In this document: positions 55,471 through 64,000 of the stretch, one piece after another
How the letters are laid out: the number at the start of each line of letters is the position of its first letter
Numbering within the stretch: position 1 is the stretch's first letter
Origin: an uncultured Agathobacter sp.
GTDB taxonomy: Bacteria; Bacillota; Clostridia; Lachnospirales; Lachnospiraceae
Direction of reading: 5' to 3'
Assembly: GCA_934316545.1 (NCBI GenBank)
Contig: CAKRDT010000006.1
Coordinates: 10,988-74,987 of the forward strand
Length of the DNA: 64,000 nt
The notes under the pieces: generated by a model
The model's database searches: none
The model's input: the letters and a program-made list of their open reading frames with translations, nothing else
What the model was told of the DNA's origin: nothing
Position numbers and translations under genes: made by a program

Positions 55471-56922
55471 ATGAATAGTATCACAGAATTATTAAACTTG
55501 GAAGATGCCGACATCTTCATTTCCAACATCTCGATTAATGGCACAAAGAAAATCTTAACTCTTGAAACTAAACCAATTCGCCATTTCTGTCCTGTTTGTG
55601 GCTTTAAGATGTATTCACGCGGCATCAAAATCCGGACCATCAACCATCCCGTGCTTCAGGATGGTTATGAGCTAGTTTTAAAACTAAAGCAACGCCGTTG
55701 GCGCTGTACAAACACACCTTGTTCTTACACAATCAATGAATCTTTTAACTTTGTAGATAAACGAAAACGCAATACAAATGCGACTGATATGCTGATTATT
55801 CATGCATTTCGCGACTTATCCGTCTCTGCATCCAGCATTGCTTCCAAATACAAAGTTTCTGACACCTATGTTCTAGACACTTTTGACCGCTATGTAAAAA
55901 TGGATCGGCTTCCTCTCTCTGACATCATTTCAGTAGATGAGGTCTGTCTCGATCTTGATCCGAAGGGAACCTTTTATAATGCACACAACTTCTGCATTCA
56001 TAGGTATCACTGTAAGAAAACAAATGTATGTGGCAAGATTATCCTCTGTAACATCAAATGTACTTCCTGTCCTACCTGCAATCAGACCTGTGCCGATTTT
56101 GTAAGGGAACGGTGTAACCGCCTTGACAAGGCTCCTTATGTCTGCAATGGATGTCCGAAAGCCATCAATCACTGTACCATTGCTCACAAGTATCGTTACG
56201 ATGCAATCTTTGCTAATCGTAAGTACAGGGAATGTCTTTCTTCATCCAGATCTGGCATTAACATGACCAAACAGGAACTGCACAAAAAGGATATGATTAT
56301 CACTCCACTCATTTATCAGGGGCAGTCACCCTATCAGATCATTACAAACCATCCAGAACTGGATCTGTCAGTCAGAACACTCTATTCGTATTTGGACGAT
56401 GGCATTCTTACCGCAAGAAACATTGACCTGAAGCGCAAAGTTAAGTTCAAACCGCGCAAGGTACACAAAACGCAGATTAAAGACCGTACTGTTTTTGAAG
56501 GGCGTATGTTCACGGACTTTCAAATGCTGAGCCTTGATTCTTTTGCGGAAATGGACACCGTTCATTCTTCGCAGGAATCCAAACGTGTCATCCTGACTTT
56601 CTTTCTAGCCCGTGAAAAGCTGTTTCTGGCCTTTATCATGAATCGCTGCACCAAAGGTGCCGTAAAGCTTATTTTTGACAAGCTGGAGCGTCAGCTGGGA
56701 ACCTATGAGTTCCTGACATTATTCCACACCATCCTGACCGACCGTGAATCAGAATTCGGAGACCCGGAAACTTTGGAGACAGGTGTTGACGGAATGGTCC
56801 GTTCAAGCATCTATTTTTGTGATCCCATGAGAAGCGGACAAAAGGGAGGCATTGAGCAGGCACACACCATGCTCCGCATGGTTCTGCCAAAGAAAACCAG
56901 TTTTGAATTTCTCACCCAGTGA
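55471..56922 (+). CDS. Chimeric ISL3/IS30 transposase ORF, C-terminus cut by a stop
   Basis: 483 residues. 1-164: the ISL3 zinc ribbon and DNA-binding helices. From about 165: a cysteine-rich IS30 region (CPTCNQTC ... CNGC), HTH-like LIYQGQSPYQIITNHPELDLSVRTLYSYLDDG, then the DDE core with EMDTV (Asp), ILTDRESEFGD (Asp) and KGGIEQAHTMLRMVLPKK (Glu). The frame ends at TGA 56920-56922, where the IS30 family has Trp (FLTQW); the missing 59 codons (DLRTIVDHINSTPRERLGGRTPYD) follow in frame to 57102. All catalytic residues are present, but the C-terminal tail is cut. Whether it works is unknown. Confidence 0.75.
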   Translation: MNSITELLNLEDADIFISNISINGTKKILTLETKPIRHFCPVCGFKMYSRGIKIRTINHPVLQDGYELVLKLKQRRWRCTNTPCSYTINESFNFVDKRKRNTNATDMLIIHAFRDLSVSASSIASKYKVSDTYVLDTFDRYVKMDRLPLSDIISVDEVCLDLDPKGTFYNAHNFCIHRYHCKKTNVCGKIILCNIKCTSCPTCNQTCADFVRERCNRLDKAPYVCNGCPKAINHCTIAHKYRYDAIFANRKYRECLSSSRSGINMTKQELHKKDMIITPLIYQGQSPYQIITNHPELDLSVRTLYSYLDDGILTARNIDLKRKVKFKPRKVHKTQIKDRTVFEGRMFTDFQMLSLDSFAEMDTVHSSQESKRVILTFFLAREKLFLAFIMNRCTKGAVKLIFDKLERQLGTYEFLTLFHTILTDRESEFGDPETLETGVDGMVRSSIYFCDPMRSGQKGGIEQAHTMLRMVLPKKTSFEFLTQ

Positions 56923-57102
56923 GATCTGCGTACTATCGTGGATCATATAAACTCCACTCCAAGAGAACGTCTTGGTGGCCGCACTCCTTATGACGTGGCA
57001 CTCGATAAATATGACATTGATATACTAAAAGCACTTCAGCTTAGGCCGATTCCACCCGACGAGGTCAACCTGACACCTAAGCTGATACGCTTTAACCGTT
57101 AA
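56923..57102 (+). pseudogene. IS30 transposase tail after the nonsense codon
   Basis: In-frame continuation of the chimeric ORF: DLRTIVDHINSTPRERLGGRTPYDVALDKYDIDILKAL and on to a stop at 57102. One base change (TGA for TGG) would restore the full protein. Confidence 0.7.
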
Positions 57103-57479
57103 CTTATCATAAAAATCTGCTGTCAGACTGGAACTTAACAATTCACATTTTTAGGATGTGGCCTGTGGAATTCAGTCTCGCACACCGGATGTCCAGAGGC
57201 TTGTTTGCCATGCCTTGAATTCAGATATTTTATGGGAAGTTGAGCAAATTATACCAGTTTTTTGCATATTATGCTCTATATAATTCAATAAAATCAAGAA
57301 TTTTTAAGGCGTGATGGAATTTATCTCTGCACTGGAATTTAAAATTTCAAGTCAGCTTCATCTATCTTTTTTTCCGTTTTCATCTATCTTTTTTTCATTT
57401 CCATGCATTTTAGTCGACTTTATCGTTTCTTACAGAACAAGCGAAAATTTCTTAATTAAACAGATCCAAAACTATTTAT
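57103..57479. other. Intergenic region with an 18-bp direct repeat
   Basis: No gene recognised. Contains the tail of the IS30 segment and a T-rich direct repeat TTCATCTATCTTTTTTTC at 57357-57374 and 57379-57396 (period 22 bp), which resembles a recent duplication. Nothing else is obvious. Confidence 0.5.
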
Positions 57480-57506
57480 GGGGCGTGATTCAATGAATCA
57501 CACCCC
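57480..57506 (-). terminator. Hairpin terminator after the HD/HSP90 gene
   Basis: GGGG-C-GTGATTC and GAATCAC-A-CCCC around AAT, about 35 bp after the stop at 57540 on the minus strand. The T-run is weak. Confidence 0.5.
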
Positions 57507-57539
57507 CAGGCTTTTCCGTAGTGCCAGAAAATATTCCAG

Positions 57540-60500
57540 CTATATGGATATCTCATCATCTTCCATATACCAGAAATCATCCCTGCTAAGTTGTGGAAAG
57601 TTATATACATCCACTCCATGATGTTCAGGCAAGCAGATCAATTGCTGGCGAATGGTATTTATTTCAGAGATAATATCACTTGCCACTTTGTGACGAAGGC
57701 AGTCTATGATCTGTCTAAACTGTCTTTGGTAATATTTATCCAGCAAAAACACATTCTTAACGAGCCAGATCATAAAAAGATGATCTAGGGTAATTCCCTT
57801 CCGCCAATCAGGATATGCGTTGCAAAGATATCTTCGGCTTTTATCATTTTTTGCTTTACAAAATCGCATCGGTGGGAAAAGATCCAGTTTCTCATCAAAT
57901 TCGTTTTCCTTTTTTTTAAAAAAAGAAATGGATTGTCCCTTCTCATAATCAATTTCCATCTGATTATATTCTTGTAAGTATGAATCCTGATATAAATTCA
58001 ATAAAGTCCAAATACCATTATAGTTTATATAACTATCGACTTCCACGATTTTTGGCGGCATAGGTTCTTTAAAAAAATTAACTCTTTTTTTTAAGTAATC
58101 CTTATGATTACATTTCAACCATTGTCGCAATGGTGTATTTTCTACCTTTCTCCAATCTTTTTGTGTAAAATTCATCCAATCCCTATCCTCTAAACGTACA
58201 TATTGATGTTTCAAAGGATTTTCTATCATATATTTATTTAGTATGCCAGAAATATACAATTCAGCTTCTATCGGAAGCTGCTTCACGTACTTTCGACTAG
58301 CTTGTACCATCGGTTGCCATTCATTCTCCAAAAAAAATATTCCTCTATAGTCATCCTCTGAATAGTAACTCCCAGGTACACCACCCGCATAAACGCCTTG
58401 ATATGCACATTGTACTGACGAATCTCTACCATTTGATTGAAGAGAACCGATGTCCGGGCATCCACATTTTTCAATTTGAACACACATTCCCCGTCGTCCC
58501 TGTTGTTCATGTTTATATTTATAATAACTCCTCCAACTTTCATTTAAGCCGATTGATGCGTGAAACGGACTCCATACTTCTCCCAACTGTTCCTCTGACC
58601 GAGGACACACATCATAATTTTCAAAAGCAGCGGCAAGTGCATCTACCGCTTCTGCACCATATCCTTCTTTTAATTTTTCCCAATCAACCCCATAATCATA
58701 TTCTTCTATATCCGTTTCCAACAGTAACATTTTATTTGCCCTGCTGATACGCCCACTAACTCTGTAAGTCAAATCCTTCACTTGCCAACAGGGATTTTTT
58801 TCAAAATATATATCATATATTACCAAAACTCCGTATACCCCCTGTAAGACATGATCTTCTTTTGTATCCAAAGGAATGGTTGTCATCACAATTTTAGGAT
58901 ACTGTCCCTGCACCTCTGGGAACTTCCGGTCAAATTGTTCTTTCAATTCATCCGTCAGTTCATAAACTTTCTTCCCCTCTACAGCATGAGCTGCGCCCAT
59001 TATTTCTTCATAGGTTTGCCCAATTCTTTCATTATTATAATACACAGGCACCCTGGAACCACACAGATATTTTTCCACTGTATTCTTCAAATTTAAAGTT
59101 CCTAGTTTTCCTGGATTCAAACGTATCGCAATCGAAGTTCCGGCATTCTTCCGATATCCGTTTCTTTCCTGTTGATAAGAAGTCTCTGTAACAAAATCAC
59201 CCGGATTCGGCATTGGCTCATTTGTAAAGTGGTTCTGTGATTGATTCAACAGAGTATAATATCCACTGAGTCCCGTCACCTGCAATCGCAATCCATAATG
59301 TTTGTTCATGTTCAAGTTCGTTGTCTCCTCTTCTCGCCGGTTTTTATCAGAATCAAAATAAAGAGTCGACACCTCCGCATAATCACCATTAAGAAAACAT
59401 GACAGAAATCCGATTCCAAAGCGACTGATACCATAATACTTTTCTGTTTGATGGTGATCTCTTAAGTCTCTTTCGATTTCCTTGGAAGAATAATATGAAT
59501 TTCCCACTTTCAAGAAATATCTTTGCAGCATTCCCATGGTCATTCCGGTTCCCTCATCATCAATACGAAACCAGATATTGCCATCCTTGTCATTCCACTC
59601 CCAAAAATCAATACGAGACTTTTCCGGTATAAAATCAGAATCCATTTCTCCTCGAAGTAAAGTAGCATCAATCGCATTCTGAAGCAATTCTCTCACGAAA
59701 ACATCCCGGTTATCATACAAATTTTCTCCCGTCAGCAATTCCAGAATTTTTGTCTGATCCATCGTAATACAAAAATCTCCGCTCATATATCCATCGGATT
59801 CAATTTCATTGCGTAAAATAGTCCGGGGAAAAGGAAAGTTCTGTTGCCAGCTTTTTCTACAAAACTTCTGCAACCTTATGCAATTTCCAAGTTCAACCTC
59901 GATCCATTCTAGAAAATCACGGATCGCATGCTCCACACCTGGATGGGTACAATGGGCTTTATACGGCAAAGCTTCAGTCGAAGGAGATGCCGGATAAAAA
60001 AATCCGGCAGAAGCCTGATGTTTCTTCCACTCTTCAATACTTTTTTCGTTGTCTCCTACATAGCTGTACAATACCTTTGGTGCCCTGGTATCATCGAAGT
60101 CCAATAAATCGCCCAACCGTAGCAGTAGTGCACAAAACAGTGGACTGACATCATTTGCATTTAAGTAATCCAAATCATGATTACCAACCATATCTGAAGG
60201 ATTGTAACCATGTGCCTCACAAACGGACACAATACACTGGAATGGCACGACATCTATTGGGCGCTGACTGATCAGTTCCTTCCATGCCTCATTATGCAGC
60301 ACCTCAGCCACACGTTCAGAATGCAAGCTGCGGAGATACCACTGCCGCATATCTTCTGTCCATTCTTCTGCTGTGCTCCCCAGAAATTCCGGGTAATGTT
60401 CTCTCAAGAATTTTTTACATGTTTCTGTATCCTCGTATTGTGCCTTCTGTTCCTCATCTGTGTAAACCATGCCCACATCATGCAAACTTGCAACTAAAAT

Positions 60501-60755
60501 CAGCAGTTCCAGTTCCCCCACAGTGAGATTACTAATCTGATCTCCTAGTAATCCGCCCATGGCATACAATACATTTAAGATATGTGTTTCGTCATGTAAC
60601 GTATAATTTCCAAAGTTTCTGCGAACATCCTTCAAATAATTTGTAGCATATTCATAAACTTTTTTTACCCATATACATCTTTCACTTCCTGTATCAGCTT
60701 TTTTCTTATATTCTTTCCATAATGCAGTTTCGTCTAATTTTTCTGAATGAACCAT
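57540..60755 (-). CDS. HD-domain/HSP90-like ATPase protein
   Basis: 1071 residues from the ATG at 60755 (GGAAGGAAA upstream; a start 16 codons earlier has none). An N-terminal HD phosphohydrolase-type domain has HDETH (53-57) and SLHDVGMVY (H92-D93). From about 325 it is an HSP90/GHKL ATPase: RELLQNAIDATLLRG (about 350-365, N-box Asn), DDEGTGM (about 396-402, G1) and ISRFGIGFLSCFL (about 440-452). The C-terminal 500 residues have no known domain. HD + HSP90 proteins appear in bacterial conflict systems, where HD may degrade nucleotides. It is the last gene of the RES/sce unit but 119 bp away, so it may be a separate transcript. Confidence 0.75.
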   Translation of the reverse strand: MVHSEKLDETALWKEYKKKADTGSERCIWVKKVYEYATNYLKDVRRNFGNYTLHDETHILNVLYAMGGLLGDQISNLTVGELELLILVASLHDVGMVYTDEEQKAQYEDTETCKKFLREHYPEFLGSTAEEWTEDMRQWYLRSLHSERVAEVLHNEAWKELISQRPIDVVPFQCIVSVCEAHGYNPSDMVGNHDLDYLNANDVSPLFCALLLRLGDLLDFDDTRAPKVLYSYVGDNEKSIEEWKKHQASAGFFYPASPSTEALPYKAHCTHPGVEHAIRDFLEWIEVELGNCIRLQKFCRKSWQQNFPFPRTILRNEIESDGYMSGDFCITMDQTKILELLTGENLYDNRDVFVRELLQNAIDATLLRGEMDSDFIPEKSRIDFWEWNDKDGNIWFRIDDEGTGMTMGMLQRYFLKVGNSYYSSKEIERDLRDHHQTEKYYGISRFGIGFLSCFLNGDYAEVSTLYFDSDKNRREEETTNLNMNKHYGLRLQVTGLSGYYTLLNQSQNHFTNEPMPNPGDFVTETSYQQERNGYRKNAGTSIAIRLNPGKLGTLNLKNTVEKYLCGSRVPVYYNNERIGQTYEEIMGAAHAVEGKKVYELTDELKEQFDRKFPEVQGQYPKIVMTTIPLDTKEDHVLQGVYGVLVIYDIYFEKNPCWQVKDLTYRVSGRISRANKMLLLETDIEEYDYGVDWEKLKEGYGAEAVDALAAAFENYDVCPRSEEQLGEVWSPFHASIGLNESWRSYYKYKHEQQGRRGMCVQIEKCGCPDIGSLQSNGRDSSVQCAYQGVYAGGVPGSYYSEDDYRGIFFLENEWQPMVQASRKYVKQLPIEAELYISGILNKYMIENPLKHQYVRLEDRDWMNFTQKDWRKVENTPLRQWLKCNHKDYLKKRVNFFKEPMPPKIVEVDSYINYNGIWTLLNLYQDSYLQEYNQMEIDYEKGQSISFFKKKENEFDEKLDLFPPMRFCKAKNDKSRRYLCNAYPDWRKGITLDHLFMIWLVKNVFLLDKYYQRQFRQIIDCLRHKVASDIISEINTIRQQLICLPEHHGVDVYNFPQLSRDDFWYMEDDEISI

Positions 60756-60874
60756 GGCATTTCCTTCCTTTGTTTTTTGTATGAATTTTTTCAGTATATG
60801 CATACAGCATATAGGATGCCAATTGACATTGCCTTGTACTTTTTCAAATATCTAATTGTAATTTTAAGAAATGC

Positions 60875-61951
60875 CTATACCGCTGACATTTTATAATCAA
60901 GATCTCCTATCAAAAAAGTTCTATGATATATACAATCACAGGCCGATGAATCAAATAACGCAACATTATAGGCGTTTTTATCAAATGTGCTAAAATATTT
61001 AACTCCATCATACCCCAAGTATTTTGCGAAATCACTGATATACTGTGTTGGCAGATAATCAAGATCACTATCTAATCTACTCATAGGTTTCGCCAGATCA
61101 TTTTGAATCTGATGTAATGTACCTTCATTCAGCAAATATTTCACCTTATCACAGTCCGCATAAAACGGCGAATCATGCCCAATAGAACTCAAATCCAAAA
61201 CCTTTATGTCACGCTTCAATTGAAATGTTGCAATCGTAACATAGTCAAACGCACGCGCACGTATTTCTTTTACCGTCGTTTTTTTATGACTGCTCAAATA
61301 TAAACAACTTTGTCCTTTAGAATTTGCGCGCCCAGGAGATGCCACATCATCTGGTGGCGCCCACATTTTCTTTCTGGAATACCCCTTCTCATCCGATACT
61401 CTTGCCCGGAAAAATTTTGTTCCCTCAGGAATACTAATTTCTGTTTCTTTTAAAACAGATCCCAACACCATCAAATTGATATATTGTCCATGAAAACGAT
61501 TTTCATTTCTCAAATATTTCTTAAACTCATTCCAACTATGTGTCCCCATGATGGAATACTCTCGCAAAAAAGGTTCATCATACAATTGTGGAATGCCCAC
61601 TTTTTCCATAATAATTTTTGAATCCAAATCGAGAGAATCACCCACATATCCCTCTACAATTTGCTTTACAGAATCAGCTGTTCCCGAAAAAATATCCCAA
61701 TCTTTTAACAGTTGCTCCTCTATCGTCCTCTTTTCCTCTTCTGGATAAGAAATAGGCAACTCCGAATCCGGAACATATAATTCCAAAATCGAATCCAGCA
61801 ATTCACCAACATTTGTTTTATCCGCATCACTTTCAGAATCATATAGCCATGTATTTTTGGCCCCACAAACCGGACAATCCCCCCTGTGTCCAACCATCTC
61901 GATTGCCGCTCGTATTTCGGAATCTATATAACACTCTTTACAACAAATCAT
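60875..61951 (-). CDS. RES-domain protein with N-terminal zinc finger
   Basis: 358 residues. The N-terminal finger has CxxC at residues 4-7 and CPVCG at 26-30. A helical linker precedes the RES domain from about 170: FFRARVSDEKGY (the Arg), AKSKGQSCLYLSS-type strand (here ANSKGQSCLYLSS), KKTTVKEIRARAF (the Glu) and YNVALFDSSACD (the Ser). RES enzymes are NAD+ phosphorylases that deplete NAD. It starts directly after the sce7725 stop codon (TAA then ATG), so it is co-transcribed. The usual antitoxin (Xre/DUF2384) is not adjacent. It is likely the NAD-depleting effector of the unit. Confidence 0.78.
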   Translation of the reverse strand: MICCKECYIDSEIRAAIEMVGHRGDCPVCGAKNTWLYDSESDADKTNVGELLDSILELYVPDSELPISYPEEEKRTIEEQLLKDWDIFSGTADSVKQIVEGYVGDSLDLDSKIIMEKVGIPQLYDEPFLREYSIMGTHSWNEFKKYLRNENRFHGQYINLMVLGSVLKETEISIPEGTKFFRARVSDEKGYSRKKMWAPPDDVASPGRANSKGQSCLYLSSHKKTTVKEIRARAFDYVTIATFQLKRDIKVLDLSSIGHDSPFYADCDKVKYLLNEGTLHQIQNDLAKPMSRLDSDLDYLPTQYISDFAKYLGYDGVKYFSTFDKNAYNVALFDSSACDCIYHRTFLIGDLDYKMSAV

Positions 61952-62926
61952 TTATTTAGCCTCTAAATAATCCCCCATCATTTGTATGTGATGCATCAAT
62001 GAATATTTTTTAATCACACCTAATCCCGGAAATTTGCCCATATCATAACATTCAATTAATTGGTTTAATCCTATTGTTTTCGGAATATCAGAAAATTTTT
62101 CCCACTTTGTCAGCCGATTCATTGCCTCTTCAAATTTTCTGGCCGGATCGGAATATCGTTCATGCGTCTCTGATACAAAATGGTGTATCCTTACTTCCTC
62201 CCTTGGTCCAAAGTACATAATGTGAATTGCAATCGCCACAGGAGCAAAACCAGATTCCTCAAAATCCTTTCCTACAATAGAAAAATCAGAGAAACCTGCA
62301 AAACCTCTTTTCTTGTAAACAAGATGATTTCTGCTAAACGTCTCATCCGGTTTCTCGGTATAATCAATATTGCGCTTTGCTTTACGATAACTGTCATCCA
62401 AAACAATGATATCATCCTCTACAATATCCTCAAAATCTCCTCCCTTCGGAACCACTGTATACTTTCCAAATATTTCTTCTCCATATTCTTCATAATAATG
62501 ATAATTTTCCCGATCAAGATTTATCATTACAGTATCATGAGCATTTATTTTATTGTTCTCAATTTTTTTAATGACATTATCATCAACTAAATATGCCCTT
62601 TGAAGATGTTCATCATTCCATATCTTTTGATATCCATCTACAATTAGCTTTAACTTTTCTTTTTTCTTTTCATCCGCTTCCTCATCAATTTTATTTTTCA
62701 TTTCCACCAATTCATCGCGAAATGAACCAACCTTTGGATTTCTAACCACAATTACCGGGTGATTCATTTCAATAAATTTGGCCAATGTCGAAAAAAGAGT
62801 ACTACTAAACTTTACAGGTTCAATAATCGGAATCACTTTTTGACTGAGTTTACCTGCATCCAACAGTTCTCGCAAACATAGCAATTCATTCTGTCTTCCC
62901 CTAAGATATGGCAAATACATTTTCAC
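61952..62926 (-). CDS. sce7725-family protein
   Basis: 324 residues. The start MYLPYLRGRQNELLCLRELL and VIPIIEPVK, then HPVIVVRNPKVG, are the hallmarks of the sce7725 family, which is almost always next to a sce7726 gene. No catalytic motif is obvious; the strands suggest a TIM-barrel-like or Rossmann-like protein. It overlaps the sce7726 stop by 4 bp (ATGA) and is followed without a gap by the RES gene. Confidence 0.75.
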   Translation of the reverse strand: MKMYLPYLRGRQNELLCLRELLDAGKLSQKVIPIIEPVKFSSTLFSTLAKFIEMNHPVIVVRNPKVGSFRDELVEMKNKIDEEADEKKKEKLKLIVDGYQKIWNDEHLQRAYLVDDNVIKKIENNKINAHDTVMINLDRENYHYYEEYGEEIFGKYTVVPKGGDFEDIVEDDIIVLDDSYRKAKRNIDYTEKPDETFSRNHLVYKKRGFAGFSDFSIVGKDFEESGFAPVAIAIHIMYFGPREEVRIHHFVSETHERYSDPARKFEEAMNRLTKWEKFSDIPKTIGLNQLIECYDMGKFPGLGVIKKYSLMHHIQMMGDYLEAK

Positions 62927-63780
62927 CCCTCCATTCTTACATTACATAGCGCATCGATTTTCTGAAAATCAGAATTCATTTTTTTTGAAAAATACGCATA
63001 AAACCGTAGTTCATATGGCACTTGCTCTTCGAATTTGTTTTCAACAGACATCAAAGTTCTCGCCTTAAGACATTCCATTACATCTTTCTGCAGCGTTATG
63101 ATATTGATTTTCTCCAACCATTTTAAACATTCTCTATAATATTGAAAACTATTGACCTCTGGAAGCTTATGAAAATGTTTTAATAGGATTGACTCAAATT
63201 CTGATTTTCTTAAGACCTGAAACATTACAGAATAGGATAAATCATCCCTGTTATACTTTGCCTTTCTACGACATATCAGCCGCCCACTTCCGGTCAATTC
63301 ATATATGCCCACTTTTTGATCCTTTAAAAACTCTTTCACATGTGGCAATTGTTTCTTTCCAACTACAACATATACATAGCTAAACACCTTATAATAATCA
63401 TGAGTTTGATTTTCCAAACGAGACAAGTTATCTAAATCCGTTTTAATCTCATAGACCACACCTCGTCCGTTAATCATAATAAAATCCGCTTTCGAATCTC
63501 CTATAGGCAACTCTGTCAATGCTGCTGTATGGTACAGATCATGTTTTTGTAACAATAACTGATTGAAAATAGTATTTTTATAAAAATATTCATTTCTATA
63601 TTCACGATCCATTCGATGATATATCTCGCTTATTGCTTCCCCAACCGTTGCATTCTCGTTTCTAACATATCTTTTTACACACGTTAAAAATGTCTCCGGA
63701 ACGCTATGCCTGCCGAGCATTTTATCCAAATAGGGAATTGTAAAGATTTTTTTCACCATACAAACATCTAATTTTTCCAT
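62923..63780 (-). CDS. sce7726-family PD-(D/E)XK nuclease-like protein
   Basis: 285 residues. DSKADFIMINGRGVVYEIKTD gives the PD-(D/E)XK triad D99, E111, K113, and a preceding Glu (TELPIG) is also in place. The rest is helical. The sce7726 family is usually paired with sce7725, as here. It would be the nucleic-acid-cleaving part of the unit. Its ATG has no strong ribosome site (GTGAGATGCTATGG) but the frame is intact. It is the first gene of the minus-strand operon. Confidence 0.72.
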   Translation of the reverse strand: MEKLDVCMVKKIFTIPYLDKMLGRHSVPETFLTCVKRYVRNENATVGEAISEIYHRMDREYRNEYFYKNTIFNQLLLQKHDLYHTAALTELPIGDSKADFIMINGRGVVYEIKTDLDNLSRLENQTHDYYKVFSYVYVVVGKKQLPHVKEFLKDQKVGIYELTGSGRLICRRKAKYNRDDLSYSVMFQVLRKSEFESILLKHFHKLPEVNSFQYYRECLKWLEKINIITLQKDVMECLKARTLMSVENKFEEQVPYELRFYAYFSKKMNSDFQKIDALCNVRMEG

Positions 63781-63977
63781 AGCATCTCACTTCTATAGGT
63801 TTTTCTTAATTGTAACACATTCTCCCCTATATTCATAGTGTTCCATTCCCTAATTGGGTATCCCTGATATTCCTTTTTATCCTTTAAGAATGTTGGCAAA
63901 CTCTTATGTCAGGACTTTACAAAGGATAATCAGGTATTATCTTTCAAAAATGTCTACCAAAAGAAGGGGGAGATTTT

Positions 63978-64000
63978 ATGTATAAATCTAGTATCATTGT
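63978..64000 (+). CDS. Start of a divergent gene (partial)
   Basis: ATG at 63978 with GGGGGAG 6 bases upstream, then YKSSI to the window edge. Only seven codons are visible, so no function can be given. It is divergent from the sce7726 operon and the 197 bp between them must hold both promoters. Confidence 0.45.

Larger units (their letters stand above)
55328..57102 (+). mobile_element. ISL3 left half joined to an IS30-family right half
   Basis: The first 640 bp (55328-55964) match the complete ISL3 element almost base for base, including the left end, the leader hairpin and the first 164 codons. At GATCCGAA the identity ends and an IS30-family sequence takes over in the same reading frame to a stop at 57100-57102. 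The ISL3 right half and the IS30 left half are missing. Confidence 0.8.

Noticed and set aside
55341..55643. Minus-strand protein over the ISL3 leader and the duplicate at 52152-52493
   Set aside because: Both are antisense reads through the transposase 5' half and leader. They have no ribosome site and their copies simply follow the IS duplication.
57357..57396. CRISPR array
   Set aside because: Only two copies of an 18-bp T-rich repeat with a 4-bp gap. No spacers of normal length and no cas gene in the window.
60875..61951. Classical RES-Xre toxin-antitoxin pair
   Set aside because: No Xre/DUF2384 antitoxin gene is next to the RES gene, and the RES protein has an added zinc finger and sits in a nuclease-type operon.

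Overview
The window looks like an accessory region of a low-GC Gram-positive gut Firmicute, probably a Lachnospiraceae member (Roseburia, Agathobacter or Eubacterium type). Codon use is AT-rich, AGGAGG-type ribosome sites are strong, TTG and GTG starts are used, and the IS types and EpsG/Pgl-style polysaccharide genes fit that group. The taxonomic call is an inference; no rRNA or tRNA gene was seen.

Layout. (1) 1-3.2 kb: two IS1595-type transposases around an Mrr-like endonuclease gene. (2) 3.3-5.6 kb: two secreted proteins and a small membrane protein. (3) 5.7-19.4 kb: a dense defence-like block, all on the minus strand. It holds a membrane protein plus two metallo-beta-lactamase-fold proteins, a membrane protein plus SIR2 plus HerA, and a SMEK-NACHT STAND ATPase with a 1118-residue helical companion. 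(4) 19.5-25 kb: a Wzz-like polysaccharide co-polymerase, a wrecked phosphoesterase/propeller gene, a GHKL ATPase/STAS-like/membrane operon and another membrane protein. (5) 25.2-31.8 kb: an HTH-UDP-glucose dehydrogenase fusion, UDP-glucuronate epimerase, a PARIS-like AAA ATPase + TOPRIM pair, and a serine-acetyltransferase-like enzyme beside a broken acyltransferase. (6) 31.8-35.8 kb: a graveyard of IS remnants, palindromes and a MITE-like repeat. (7) 35.9-51.8 kb: a Wzx/Wzy polysaccharide cluster on the minus strand, transcribed from pglE/pglC/pglD through glycosyltransferases, polymerase and flippase to rfbA/B/C. It contains a broken CapA gene, a broken rfbA copy and a frameshifted acetyltransferase. 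(8) 52.1-57.1 kb: a complete ISL3 element and a chimeric ISL3/IS30 transposase gene flanking two AT-rich cargo genes. (9) 57.5-63.8 kb: a four-gene unit sce7726 - sce7725 - RES-domain protein - HD/HSP90-like ATPase, with a divergent gene starting at the right edge.

How the parts fit. The sugar genes describe a surface glycan. PglE/PglD/PglC make and load a bacillosamine-type first sugar on undecaprenyl phosphate, glycosyltransferases extend it, Wzx flips it, the EpsG-type Wzy polymerises it and Wzz sets chain length. UDP-glucuronate/galacturonate and dTDP-sugar precursors come from the flanking genes. PglF and RfbD are not in the window. The defence-type modules are nucleotide-sensing or NAD-consuming systems inserted among the glycan genes. 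Two of the operons share a direct-repeat element upstream, which suggests common control. The best candidates for undescribed systems are the four-gene unit at the right end, the membrane protein/double-MBL operon, the SMEK-NACHT/companion pair, and the GHKL/STAS-like/membrane operon.
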